A DNA stretch of 64,000 nucleotides from Tetrapyrgos nigripes (lineage: Eukaryota; Basidiomycota; Agaricomycetes; Agaricales; Campanellaceae): the NCBI GenBank assembly GCA_013368315.1, contig JAACJM010000035.1, forward strand, positions 248,001 through 312,000, given 5' to 3'. The notes below the pieces were generated by a model. It did no database searches. It saw only the letters and a program-made list of their open reading frames with translations, and was not told where the DNA came from. Positions 23,588 through 34,529 of the stretch are shown here, piece by piece (the first letter of the stretch is position 1; the number at the start of each line of letters is the position of its first letter). Made by a program: the position numbers and the translations under genes.

Positions 23588-24123
23588 CGGTTATCCTGGG
23601 AAAAAGCCCGCGTCTAGCCCCTGTCTGGGCAGTACATACAGACCGTACATTAGTTAACGTCAGTGCATCATCTCTCTACGAGTATCAGTCAAAGAATTAA
23701 GGAGAATTTGATAGAAGATGTAATCTAATCAATTGCAAGAGTAATTCGAAGATAGATGGAAAATGCTGTAGTTCCATCACAGGTTTCCGTCAGGCTGTTT
23801 ACAGTCTCAACAGCTTGTGCACTATTCTATTCAGCTGTATCATCTTCTTCCAATCATGCACGTTGGAATGCTGTGACTAGAAGGAACGGAAATCGCTTTT
23901 CGGAGCCATCAAACCTTCCATAACATCCTTCACTAATGATACAGCATGTCTCACAGGTATTCATCCCGGTTTAAAGTGGCCTCACAGGTAACGACACTCA
24001 AGGATCTTCTTCTTTTCCTTCCTTTCCATTGTAAGCCTGCCCTTATCCTCATCCCGGGCTCATAATCTGACCTGGACTATCAACCATGCTTTACAGTCTA
24101 TCAAATATAACTCTTAACACTCC
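23588..24123. promoter_or_regulatory. Divergent promoter region between kinase C and HET B
   Basis: 536 bp separate the two start codons. On the HET side there are CT-rich tracts (CTTCTTCTTTTCCTTCC near 24010), as in many fungal core promoters, and a possible 5' UTR intron: GTAAGC at about 24031 to TTTACAG at about 24097. GGTAACGACACTC near 23990 is unassigned. This is the only complete divergent intergenic region in the array; the one between kinase D and HET C has been deleted. Confidence 0.4.
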
Positions 24124-24905
24124 ATGCGTCTCCTAAACACGAAAACCCTCAGACTCCAGGAATTCCTTACCGACATCCCGCGCTATGCCATTCTCTCTCA
24201 TACTTGGGAGAATGAAGAGGTCACCTTCCAGGACATCCAGAACATCGTTAACCTTGCTGATACCCGTAACGTCCAGCAGCTCACCTATGAAGACATTCGA
24301 GCCTTCCTTCTTTCTGCGCAACTGCCAGTGAAGAAGGGCTACACGAAAGTCGTCCAAGCCTGTGTCCGTGCCCGGAATAGCGCTTTTGATTGGATCTGGA
24401 TTGACTCGTGCTGCATCAACAAGGAAAGCAGCGCCGAGCTTTCAGAGGCCATTAATTCCATGTACCAGTACTACGAGAACGCCGCAGTTTGCTACGTCTA
24501 CCTCTTTGATGTTTCCGGAAAGCTTCATCCTAAAAACCCCAAGTCTGACTTCAAGAGAAGTAAATGGTTCACGAGAGGTTGGACGTTGCAGGAGTTACTG
24601 GCGCCCGCGTTCATTTCGTTCTTTGATAAAGATTGGACGAAGATTGGGACACGGTGGAGCTTGCGGGATCTCATCTCAGTCGTCACGACCATCCCGATCG
24701 ATGTCTTGGAGGGCCGTTCTATCGACGACTACAGTGTAGCTCAGAAGATGTCATGGGCAGCACGTCGGCAGACGACGAGGCCAGAAGATAAAGCTTATTG
24801 CTTGATGGGAATTTTCGGTGTTAGCATGTCGCCGATATACGGGGAAGGTGGCGAAAAGGCATTCATGCGACTACAGCAGGAAATTATCCGGGTTTCGGAT
24901 GATCG

Positions 24906-25273
24906 TGTTGAATTGGCGCATTCAGTTGCAGCCATCAACGTATTCTATGTAGAACAATAGTAGTAGTTATATATAGAACAATAAGATTATATAGACAATA
25001 AAGTGTAGTACGACAATAGTGTACGAAACCAGCATTGTTCTATCCAGTACCATAGAATCTTATTGTTACTCTAGTATTAGTTTACATGTATTTGTACCTC
25101 CTAAAAGGTATATAAGGACTTGTAGATAGTCCTCCAAATAATAAGTTTTACACTTAACCCACATCGCTCAACAAGCCTCTAACAAGCCTAATAAGCTAAC
25201 TCTTATCCCCAGGTAAGTAGCGTAGTTGCCACTGCGTTTAGTAGTGTACAAGCCGTACCATGCCTGCTTAACA
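24906..25273 (+). repeat. Copia-3 5' LTR, 368 bp
   Basis: It starts TGTTGAATTGG and ends CTGCTTAACA. Within it, AAGGTATATAAGGAC (about 25108) is a good TATA box, and ACAATAAGATT/AATCTTATTGT forms an inverted pair. Confidence 0.95.
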
Positions 25274-25285
25274 GGTTATGGGCCC
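25274..25285 (+). other. Copia-3 primer-binding site
   Basis: GGTTATGGGCCC follows the LTR directly and is complementary to the anticodon arm of initiator tRNA-Met, as in Drosophila copia (half-tRNA primer). Confidence 0.7.
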
Positions 25286-25554
25286 CGAAGGCCCTTGGGA
25301 GCGCCTTCAATGGCTGCAAACCATAGACTTCGCATACTACCTGGATGGCACCTTCATGGCTGCCTGTGGCGCCCTTGTGGCAGCCTGCGTCGCCTTTCAT
25401 GGCTTGACGATATGTCCAACAGCGCAGGACTTATGTTCAGCTGCAGTTGTTGACAATCTAGGGGAGTAGTCACTGTCATGGCGCGTTCATCGCTGCCTTC
25501 CTTCATTTTCGCATGGCGCATTTAATGCTGCCTTCTTATTCTTCATATGGATAA

Positions 25555-28500
25555 ATGCTGACAGTTGACTTCCCCAGATATTATCAAAAAATGTCCTCCA
25601 ACATTCTGATGACTACTGTCCCCGTCTTTGCCGGTGTTGATTTCAACATCTGGGCCGACATCCTTGTCGCCTGGTTGCAGGCTACTGGACTTAGTTCTGT
25701 CCTTAGATCTGATCGCCCCGATGATGCCGAAGTAAGTACCGCTTCTCCTCTATCTGCTGAAGACGCGGCGGCTCAATCTGAGGCTATCACGGCGGCTCAA
25801 AAGAAGCAGGCTGACTGGGATGAGAAGAACGATAAGGCCATGGGGTCTATCAAACTTCGTCTCTCTCCTCCCGTTCGTCAGAAAACGCTTGGAATGACTA
25901 CTGCCAAAGAAATTTGGGACTTTCTCAAGAAGACCTATGGGAAACCTGGTGTTTCCGCAATCTACACGGATTTCAAACGTGCTACCTCCATCACTATTCC
26001 CAACGACACCAATCCTAGCGCTGCGATCGAACTAATTCGCATGCACTTCGATAGGGTCAGTGCCTATGGTATCCCCACTGATGGCACCTCAACCACTTCC
26101 GTTACAAAAGTCGCCAACTTCCTCATCGTCATGTTCATCATTTCCAAACTTCCTCCCAGATATGAATATCTCATCAATCAGTATACTCAAAACTCTATCG
26201 AGGAGATCGACACTACAAATCTCGATGTACTGCAAAGCGAGATTGTCAATATTTGGGAATCTCGCCAGGGAGCATTCAAGGGGCCTTCTGGGAAAGCCCA
26301 TGCCAACCGTCTTTCGGCTGTCAAACGAAAGGACGGTAACCCTAGTTTCCAACAGCAGCAGCAGCAGCGCCCTAATGGCAGCAGCAGCGGCGCTAACGGA
26401 GCCAGTGGCTCTAATGGGAATAACAAGGGAAAAGGCAAGGGAAAGGGCAAAGGAAAAGCCAATTTCCGTCGTGGAGGTCGAGCTGGAAAGTTTGAACAGG
26501 CCAAGAGACAAGGCCAGGCACATCTCGTCAACGACGACATGTCTCCCATGATGCACACAGTCACCGTCGTCAACACACCCGCTGCAGTTGATACCCGTAA
26601 GCCATTCTTCATGGAAACGGAAAAGCCTTTTGACGCCTTCTTCACAGGTACCAAAAGAGCTATCAACCTTGCACGCGACATTGGCGCGAGACCATCTGGT
26701 GAGACGGTTGCTACTCTTGAAGATGTCGTCATGTCTCACCCCGATCCTTCCTTCACTTCACTTACTCCTGCCCCTCGTCCCAAACGCACTCTCACGGAAC
26801 GCATTTATTGGAACAACCTTCAATCATCTACTGATGGTTGGGGTGATGCTGGCAACTGGAATGGTTGGAACGGTGAATATCCCGAAACTCAGACCGGTTC
26901 AGATGCCGATATGGCATGCGCTCAAGGAGAAGATGCCAGTTGGAACGAGGACACTCTGGTGAACACTTCGGAACTCGGAAGTGTGTTTGGTACCACAACG
27001 ACGGAGTCAGGTGCAAAGGTTTCTCAGGACATCCGGACACCTGTTCCACTTATCGACCGGATTGCCGCGGATCCTGCTGCCGAGATGATGGAATGCGCAA
27101 CACACCTTGGGGAAAGGTTCCAGAATCCCGAGGATCCCCTTCACATCTATGGGGAACCACTCAGAGCAGCGCTGAACACCGTTGCCCCAACGGGAACCCG
27201 TGGCACTCTTTCACTTGTCCAACGACTTGCTGCAGTCCGCAGCGAGATGCCAAGTGGCTCACAGCCTGCACCTCCCAATGGCATGACCACTCAATCCTTG
27301 CCATCCAGCCGTGTTGCAAGCCCAATACCTGGCACGACTTCGACGGGATGGGAATGGCTGACTCCACATCTCCAAAACGAGGATGGAAGGTACGACGAGC
27401 TAATCGACTGGCAGCGAGACGCAACAATCGGACTAGGAGGGATGGAACTACCCTCCAGGGCTCCAACTCCGAGTTCAATGCCAGAACTCCGGAGCATGTC
27501 TCTGAGCCTATCCGAAACCAGCGACCTCGAGTACATGTCGACTCCGCCATCGATCGGCGGAATGAGTCTTCCTACGTCACCCGTAGAGGACACCTCATCG
27601 TACGGAATTCCAAGTCCACGACCTTCTACCCCCGTCATGGTTACCGTCAATGCCGCAAATAATTATGGATGGTCCTTAGACTCTGAACCCTCCGGCTTGG
27701 ACAACGGTTATCTCAGGTCAGATCTCAATTCAGATCTTATGAATAAAAGTACTGATGCGCTTTTTCCAGCAGCTCGTAATTTGGAAGCAGGTTCTTCATG
27801 TATATATTTATTACATACCGCTCCTCTGGGTCTAACAACCCCTTTTATTTATAATGATCTGTACACTAGCCCTGGCGGCAACAATAAATATTTATGTGCC
27901 TGTGGCACTCTGTTCTCATTATGCCAGAAGTGTAAGAAAAAGAGATCTGATACTGTCAAAATCCACTTTAGTGATGGATGGTTACTTGATTCTGGAGCAT
28001 CAGCGCATTTTACGTTCGACATCAATGACTTTGTTGAATTGAGTTATATAAAACCAATTCCAGTGAAAACTGCCAATGGATTCACGAAGATTCGTGCGTC
28101 CGGAACAGTCCTGATCTCTCAACGTAAAAGAGTCATGAAATTATATCCGGTCTATTACATTCCCGATCTAAATCAACGACTCTTATCTGTCGGTCAATTC
28201 TTAAATGACAACATGTTTATGCGCGGTAACTCCGATCATATCACCATTTCGAGAAATACAACATTCTTGACTTTCTCAAAGCGTATACCGGAAGAAACGC
28301 TATACTATCTTCCACACAAATCGAAAATTGTCGCTTCTAAAGCCAATCTTTTGATTTATCTTATCAACTACGAGATTTTACATCGTCGTATAGGGCATCC
28401 CTCTCGTGATGTTCTAAAACATGTCCGACAACACACCCTTGGCACTCCTGAATTCATTATTCCGAAGGAACTTCCTTTGTGCAAAGGCTGTCTTGAAGGC

Positions 28501-31500
28501 AAAACTCCCAGACAGGCTTACCCTCCTAACGAACGACGTGCTACTCGTCCTTTCCAAATTATCCATACGGATTTACATGAATACCCAACGATATCCTACC
28601 ACAAGTACAAGTATATAATCGTCTTCTTTGATGATTACACTTCAGATGCTTGGATACGTTTTCTTACAGACAAAAAACAACCACTAACTGCCACTCGCCA
28701 GTTCCTTGCGATGGTAGAAACTCAATATAAAACGAAAGTCGAACAGTGGATGTCTGATATGGGTGGTGAATTCATCAAAGGCACCTACCGAGAAATGTTA
28801 CTCGAGAAGGGTGTTAAAATCCTTAACAGTGCACCATACATTCATCAACAGAATGGTCGAGCCGAACGCTTTATACGCACTCTAATGGATAAGTCACTGG
28901 CAATGATGAAGTTAGCATGTCTACCTGAATCTTGGTGGGAATATGCTGTCCGTCATGGATTGTATGTCTATCGACGTACTCCCTTACGACGACATAAATG
29001 GATAACTCCATTTGAAATGCTTGAAAAGGAAAAACCGCGTATCGATCATTTACGAGTTTTTGGCTGTGGAGCTTATGTCTTTAAACCCGAGGAAACTCGA
29101 AAGAACAAACTCGCGTCCAAATCAGAACTCATGACGTATCTTGGTGTAGCACCAGGAGAACGTGGAAATCTTTTCATGCGTACAAACAATGCGGAGTTTA
29201 CATCCCCGCAAGCCGTGTTTGAGGAAGACTTCTTTCCTCGATGTAAAACTCAATCTCGTAATTCAAAACAACTACCTATCGAGTCATCGCACGGCGATGA
29301 CACTCCTCTACCACAACCAATCCCTGACGATGATGATGAAGATTTTCATCATCGTCCTCCTCGCATCCCTTCAACAAGGAGACCTGATCAGCCTCGTGAC
29401 GACGAACCTGAACAGGATCCACCGCCTTCGTCTCCGGATAGTGACTCTGAGCCTAGAAGAACGGTAACACCACCGCCAGTGGAGACACCACCTCCTCAGG
29501 CACCTCGAAAGCCCAGAGCTCCTAGACAAAGACGGCCACCAGCAGAACCAACGCGTCGAAGCGAGCGTACTGGTACTGTACCTAAACGATACGGGGATAA
29601 ACACCCTGTAGAAGTTGAACGCGATCTTGAACCTCAAATCGCAGCTGATAAAAGAGCGGAAGCAAAAGCTAAAGCAGAGAGAGACGCTCGGAGAGAAAAC
29701 CGACGTCAGCAAGCTGCAGAGCAACAGGTTCCCGGACCTAGTTCTGCATCCGGAAGCGCACCCCAGGGGGAGCAGCAAGCCGAGAGTGATGACTCTGCAC
29801 GCCCTGAATCAGAAGAAATGGCAGAACCATGCCGTGAAGGGGGAGTATCTATAAATTTCTTGCTTATGCAGGCAATTGCTCCTGGAGAAATTGATTCCCA
29901 CTTGCTTATTCAGAAAGTTACTTCGAAGAATGATGGGAATCAGCCGAATGTTCGTAATATTCGCGAATGGACATTCAAAGATATTGCTCACTTACCTATA
30001 GCTGAGCAAGAGGAATGGAAAGTCGCTTGCCGCGAAGAACTAGAGGCTCTTCGCAAGCGCGACACCTATGAATTGGTCGAAAGACCTAAAGATAGGAAAG
30101 TTATCAAAAACCGATGGGTCTTCGACATCAAAACTGATGGTCGTAAAAAGGCAAGACTCGTTGCAAAAGGTTTTTCACAGGTCGAAGGCATAGACTTTGA
30201 TCAAATATATTCACCTGTTGTTCGATTCGAGACTGTGCGCTTAATCTTCGCTTTAGCTGCACTTAAGGGCTGGCACGTGTCCGGTGTCGATGTCCGATCA
30301 GCCTATTTATATGGCTTACTCGATGAAGAAATCTATATGGAACAACCGGAAGCCTTTAAAGTAAAAGGACAAGAACATAAAGTCGTCCGGCTTCTTCGTG
30401 CTCTTTACGGACTCAAACAAGCAGGACTTGCGTGGTGGAAAAGTCTTGATAAGTCCATGGCGGAACTTGGTTTTAAACGAATCATTTCCGACGCCGGAAT
30501 CTTCATTCACAAACGCTATGACGCCAACAAAAATCTTATTGAAAATTCTATCGTCATTGCTGTAGTCTATGTGGATGACGCTCTATTCTGTGGAGCTAAC
30601 AAAACCTTAGTCTTACGACTCAAAGGAGACTTTATGAAGAGATGGGAATGTAGGGATCTAGGTGATGCCAAAGAATTCCTTAGGATGAGAATTACCAGGA
30701 AAGGCAGCAAGATCTCTTTAGATCAATGCGCTTATCTGGATAAAATCCTAGAAACTTATGGAATGCAAAACGCGAAAGCTTCTGCTACCCCATTACCTGG
30801 CAATTATCACCCTCTTCCTCTTCCAAATGACACTCCTGTCAATTATACTCTTCGTCAAAGTTATCAGGAGATAATCGGATCCTTACTCTACTTAATGTTA
30901 GGAACACGTCCTGATATTTCCTTTGCTGTCACAAAACTTGCGCAATTTGCTGCAAACCCCTCACAAGAACACTACAATAAGGCGAAAGACATTTGCCGTT
31001 ATCTCGTTGGCACTAGAAAATATGCTCTTGTATACAACGGTCGAGGGGGAGAAGGCTTATCAGCCTACACAGACTCTGATTGGGGATCAGATCCTGGAAC
31101 TCGCAAATCTCAAACTGGCTTCTTTCTACAATTAGCCCAAGCACCATTTAGCTGGACGTCTAGACAACAAAAGACAGTCGCTCTATCTTCAACTGAAGCT
31201 GAATACATGGCACTTAGTGACTGCAGTCGACAAGTCTGTTGGTTCAAGACTCTTCTCAGTGAAATCGAATATCCTCTTCACGCTATCCCAATTTACGGTG
31301 ACAATCAGGGATCAATTTTTATTGCATCAAACCCCGTCACGGATAAGCGAACCAAACACATTGATATTCGATATCATTTTGTTCGAGAAAAAGTCATTGA
31401 CGAGACAGTCAAGTTATTCTTCATTGAAGGAAGTAATAACCCTGCAGATCTACTCACTAAAGCTCTTGATCGAGTAAAGTTTGAGAAGTTCAGGAAACAA

Positions 31501-31524
31501 TTAGGACTTCAGTTTTATAATTGA
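25555..31524 (+). CDS. Copia-3 Gag-Pol polyprotein, 1989 codons
   Basis: One uninterrupted frame; the Met at 25591 is an alternative start closer to the Gag domain. Residues 15-235 are a copia Gag domain (UBN2 type: IWDFLKKTYGKPG). There is no CCHC knuckle after it, only a Lys/Gly-rich basic stretch. Residues about 340-760 are Ser/Thr/Pro-rich without a known domain. CACGTLFSLCQKC (near 780) precedes the protease site DSGASAHF (Asp 812). H943 and CKGC (near 976) form the integrase zinc region; the integrase triad is D1006, D1068, E1104 (DD35E). A Pro/Asp/Arg-rich linker follows. RT has WVFDIKTDGRKKARLVAKGF and YVDD at 1672-1675; RNase H has TDSDWG and SSTEAEYMAL. Gag-pol is a single frame, so the Gag:Pol ratio must be set otherwise than by frameshift. 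All catalytic residues are present. Confidence 0.95.
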   Translation: MLTVDFPRYYQKMSSNILMTTVPVFAGVDFNIWADILVAWLQATGLSSVLRSDRPDDAEVSTASPLSAEDAAAQSEAITAAQKKQADWDEKNDKAMGSIKLRLSPPVRQKTLGMTTAKEIWDFLKKTYGKPGVSAIYTDFKRATSITIPNDTNPSAAIELIRMHFDRVSAYGIPTDGTSTTSVTKVANFLIVMFIISKLPPRYEYLINQYTQNSIEEIDTTNLDVLQSEIVNIWESRQGAFKGPSGKAHANRLSAVKRKDGNPSFQQQQQQRPNGSSSGANGASGSNGNNKGKGKGKGKGKANFRRGGRAGKFEQAKRQGQAHLVNDDMSPMMHTVTVVNTPAAVDTRKPFFMETEKPFDAFFTGTKRAINLARDIGARPSGETVATLEDVVMSHPDPSFTSLTPAPRPKRTLTERIYWNNLQSSTDGWGDAGNWNGWNGEYPETQTGSDADMACAQGEDASWNEDTLVNTSELGSVFGTTTTESGAKVSQDIRTPVPLIDRIAADPAAEMMECATHLGERFQNPEDPLHIYGEPLRAALNTVAPTGTRGTLSLVQRLAAVRSEMPSGSQPAPPNGMTTQSLPSSRVASPIPGTTSTGWEWLTPHLQNEDGRYDELIDWQRDATIGLGGMELPSRAPTPSSMPELRSMSLSLSETSDLEYMSTPPSIGGMSLPTSPVEDTSSYGIPSPRPSTPVMVTVNAANNYGWSLDSEPSGLDNGYLRSDLNSDLMNKSTDALFPAARNLEAGSSCIYLLHTAPLGLTTPFIYNDLYTSPGGNNKYLCACGTLFSLCQKCKKKRSDTVKIHFSDGWLLDSGASAHFTFDINDFVELSYIKPIPVKTANGFTKIRASGTVLISQRKRVMKLYPVYYIPDLNQRLLSVGQFLNDNMFMRGNSDHITISRNTTFLTFSKRIPEETLYYLPHKSKIVASKANLLIYLINYEILHRRIGHPSRDVLKHVRQHTLGTPEFIIPKELPLCKGCLEGKTPRQAYPPNERRATRPFQIIHTDLHEYPTISYHKYKYIIVFFDDYTSDAWIRFLTDKKQPLTATRQFLAMVETQYKTKVEQWMSDMGGEFIKGTYREMLLEKGVKILNSAPYIHQQNGRAERFIRTLMDKSLAMMKLACLPESWWEYAVRHGLYVYRRTPLRRHKWITPFEMLEKEKPRIDHLRVFGCGAYVFKPEETRKNKLASKSELMTYLGVAPGERGNLFMRTNNAEFTSPQAVFEEDFFPRCKTQSRNSKQLPIESSHGDDTPLPQPIPDDDDEDFHHRPPRIPSTRRPDQPRDDEPEQDPPPSSPDSDSEPRRTVTPPPVETPPPQAPRKPRAPRQRRPPAEPTRRSERTGTVPKRYGDKHPVEVERDLEPQIAADKRAEAKAKAERDARRENRRQQAAEQQVPGPSSASGSAPQGEQQAESDDSARPESEEMAEPCREGGVSINFLLMQAIAPGEIDSHLLIQKVTSKNDGNQPNVRNIREWTFKDIAHLPIAEQEEWKVACREELEALRKRDTYELVERPKDRKVIKNRWVFDIKTDGRKKARLVAKGFSQVEGIDFDQIYSPVVRFETVRLIFALAALKGWHVSGVDVRSAYLYGLLDEEIYMEQPEAFKVKGQEHKVVRLLRALYGLKQAGLAWWKSLDKSMAELGFKRIISDAGIFIHKRYDANKNLIENSIVIAVVYVDDALFCGANKTLVLRLKGDFMKRWECRDLGDAKEFLRMRITRKGSKISLDQCAYLDKILETYGMQNAKASATPLPGNYHPLPLPNDTPVNYTLRQSYQEIIGSLLYLMLGTRPDISFAVTKLAQFAANPSQEHYNKAKDICRYLVGTRKYALVYNGRGGEGLSAYTDSDWGSDPGTRKSQTGFFLQLAQAPFSWTSRQQKTVALSSTEAEYMALSDCSRQVCWFKTLLSEIEYPLHAIPIYGDNQGSIFIASNPVTDKRTKHIDIRYHFVREKVIDETVKLFFIEGSNNPADLLTKALDRVKFEKFRKQLGLQFYN

Positions 31525-31618
31525 AGAAATTGCATCGAAAACGTCGAGGCACTGGATCCCTTCCTTCCATGGCTGCTTACAGCGCCTACCTATGCTTACG
31601 CGCACTACCGTGCTGCTT

Positions 31619-31630
31619 AGCAAGGGGGAG
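31619..31630 (+). other. Copia-3 polypurine tract
   Basis: AGCAAGGGGGAG immediately precedes the 3' LTR and fits the plus-strand primer of LTR retrotransposons. Confidence 0.75.
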
Positions 31631-31998
31631 TGTTGAATTGGCGCATTCAGTTGCAGCCATCAACGTATTCTATGTAGAACAATAGTAGTAGTTATATATA
31701 GAACAATAAGATTATATAGACAATAAAGTGTAGTACGACAATAGTGTACGAAACCAGCATTGTTCTATCCAGTACCATAGAATCTTATTGTTACTCTAGT
31801 ATTAGTTTACATGTATTTGTACCTCCTAAAAGGTATATAAGGACTTGTAGATAGTCCTCCAAATAATAAGTTTTACACTTAACCCACATCGCTCAACAAG
31901 CCTCTAACAAGCCTAATAAGCTAACTCTTATCCCCAGGTAAGTAGCGTAGTTGCCACTGCGTTTAGTAGTGTACAAGCCGTACCATGCCTGCTTAACA
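31631..31998 (+). repeat. Copia-3 3' LTR, 368 bp
   Basis: Same length and, as far as I can read, same sequence as the 5' LTR, ending CTGCTTAACA before the second GATCG. Confidence 0.95.
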
Positions 31999-33384
31999 GA
32001 TCGGAGTATTTTCGCTTGGATTTCTGAATATGGAGAGGACCGGGGACTCCTAGCCAGATCTCCGTACGAGTTCAGATATTCCGGGCGGGTTTGGGCATCT
32101 AACACTGGTTCCACTCTCGGCAACAATCCATCATCATATTCGTTTAATAACAACGGTCTTCATATCCATCTTCCTCTCAAACCGTGCGATTCCAAAGACT
32201 TGGGAGACCCATATGACTGGGGTTCTAGAGCCGATACTCCGATCTTCCTTGCATATCTACACTGTCAAACAAACGATGGCAGTTACATATCTGTATATCT
32301 CCGGAGGACAACTGATGGTTATTACATCCGGGAATCCCCATCAACAGTAGTCTTGCAACCTGCACCCCCCCCTCTCGATGATGTGCGGGAACTCACTGTC
32401 AGAGAGAAACCAACTCTTAGGAGGAGCAGATTCAGACTTCCCGGTGCTGGCAAGAAAGTTGTGTCCCTTCTCCCTTCTGCACAGCACTTTGTATGCTCTC
32501 GACCGCCACCGGCCTCAATCTCCACCGAATTCTCGGTCGAGTTCGAAACCCCTGATGCGCGACGGACTGATTTGACCTACGAATTTCCGTCCAAAAGTGA
32601 GGCGTTTACACTTGCCTTTCTAGTCAATGATTGGTGGGAGGATATCAAGTATTCCTTGCAGATTGGGGACAAAAGCGTTGATTTCATTGATTTGTGGTCA
32701 GCTGCAGATTATATGCTGGGACCATTGACGAACAGTTGCTTTGTCTCAGTTTGTCTTGAGATGCGAGGGGACGAAAAGAAGGTTTTTGAGGTCGATTATT
32801 TCTCTCCAGAAGATTCTCGAAGCGAGGGCGTCGCTACGACAGTGCGTCCTGATCTGGACTTCTTGGTGCCATCGAAGTTCGAATCGTATGGCTCGGAGGA
32901 AGAACATCAAAGTTGGGGGTCATTTAGATGTATTAATGTGCCCCAATCAGATTTTCTCGTGTTGAAGTACATCGAACGGGAGAAATGGTGGTGGTTTTTA
33001 TTGGATTTGGACTTGTATTCGGAAGGGGATTCAGAAACGGAAAGAAGGGACAAGAGGAAAGGGAGGGGGATTAAGCAGGGAGGGCCGGCAACTTGTTACT
33101 TTGTTGTTGGATGTCACCAATCGGTGCCATGGACGCACATTACTTTCCAAGGCAAAAGTACTGACGATGTCCGTGCCGACCTTCAGACAAGGAAAGAGTA
33201 TCTATACGATCAGACCTCTGCAACAGCCACCATTAAGCGCAGAAAGCTGAGAGTTGAGATTGGACCTGCAACAGTGCTCAATCAGGCGACTCATCAGCTT
33301 CGTTTTGATTGGGTCAAGGACGAGTCCGATGCAGTGGATGAGGAGGAGATGAAGAGAAGCAGAAAGAGAATAAGGATAGATTAG

Positions 33385-34529
33385 ACGATAGATTACAAAA
33401 AATCATTCATTTGCCGAAAACTCGGTCCATGGTAGAACATATATAGCAAATAGTACTAAGTTGGTAGTAACATTACTGCTGACATTTCAGACATGTACAT
33501 CGAGCGAGAACGAAGAATTACCCCCTGGGAATCACAAATCATTCAGTCGTTTTGGAGTCGGACATGAAGTGCTGCGCCACCCCACCAAAGCGAGCCCACC
33601 AACCTTTCATCATTGCACCGAGATTGACAATAGATTGATGTGATTCTAATCGACTCTTGTCTTTCTTCTCGTCCCTCAAGAACAGCTCGCCTTCACAGGC
33701 CCATCTAAAATTCTCATTACTTCCTCATACGTCTTTTTGGATCCATCGCTTGGAGGGAGAGGTGCGAGTAAAGGTCGTACGTTTAAGATTGGTCCAAGGA
33801 TGGGTCGTCTTCAAAGTCGGAAGACGAGAAGGATTGTGCCAGGATGAACAAACGAGAAAGGGAAATTGTCAAATACTAGTAAAAAGCGAGGGAAAAATAC
33901 TGCAATTTATGCAAGACTCGAGGTGGAGGGGATGTGGAGAAAGCGAGAGCTGGAGAAAAAAGGAGAATGTGAAAAGACATCAATAAACCCAGATACAGGC
34001 AACACGCTCTGAAGAAATTCACCTAAACCACTCCCGAGCGCTGACGGATCTATCAGGCTCTTGCAGTCTGAAAGCTCAGCAGATTGCTATGGTGAGACGG
34101 CTATCACTGGTAAGTTTACTTCGAACAATGAGAGGGGGAGCGAGGATATAGACGCACAGTCCTCTATATCTTGTGTCGTGAAAAAGAGGGCGGAGTCACA
34201 TGTAATGGAAACAGTCGCAACTCAGAGCAGATCGAGGAGAGGTTTTGAACTCAAACCACAAAGCAGTCCGAGTGCAAATGCACGTCACAGTGGTTCTCGA
34301 AGTTTGAGACTTGGGTCATGGTCGTCATCAGAGAGGACCAAGAGAGTAATAAGAACTTTGATGATATGTAGTTCTGAAAGAGGTCCAAACGAGGTCGTAT
34401 GAAAGAATAAGAATGGAAATAGCCCACCAAAAGCGCTATGTACTTCTAGTCAGTTCGAGTTGAGGTCGAAGACAGGGTGTAGAGTGCATATGTCATCGAC
34501 ATCATCACTACTTGAGGGCAGGCTTCCGT
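33385..34529. other. HET-kinase convergent spacer, unit 2
   Basis: Nearly collinear with 1760-2899. The plus frame 34061-34402 (113 codons) keeps the reading frame of its unit-1 counterpart despite different indels. The minus open frame ending in DGPVEASCS is also recognisable but carries changes (the A-to-T change at the matching site near 33712). No gene is established. Confidence 0.4.

Larger units (their letters stand above)
24906..31998 (+). mobile_element. Copia-3: intact Ty1/Copia retrotransposon, 7.1 kb
   Basis: Two 368-bp LTRs with no difference I can find by eye, a 5-bp target duplication GATCG (24901-24905, 31999-32003), a primer site touching the 5' LTR, one intact gag-pol frame and a purine tract before the 3' LTR. 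Everything points to a very recent and potentially autonomous insertion. Confidence 0.95.
24124..33384 (+). pseudogene. HET B: complete HET-domain gene split by Copia-3
   Basis: Coding parts are 24124-24905 and 32004-33384. Removing the element and one copy of GATCG restores a continuous 720-residue frame without other lesions. The three HET blocks are present: YAILSHTWENEEV (residues 21-33), WIWIDSCCINK (90-100) and GWTLQELLAP (152-161). They are followed by MSWAARRQTTRPEDKAYCLM and YGEGGEKAFMRL. The break falls after SDD, just before SIFAW. The long C-terminal region matches HET A. As it stands, the first part would read into the LTR and stop at 24958-24960, leaving a HET domain of about 278 residues without its C-terminal region. 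Known HET proteins trigger cell death on recognition, so a truncated product could be inert or dysregulated. Confidence 0.85.

Noticed and set aside
26060..26739. Overlapping frames on both strands inside Copia-3 gag (up to 216 codons)
   Set aside because: They are out-of-frame shadows of the gag-pol frame in Gly/Lys-rich sequence.
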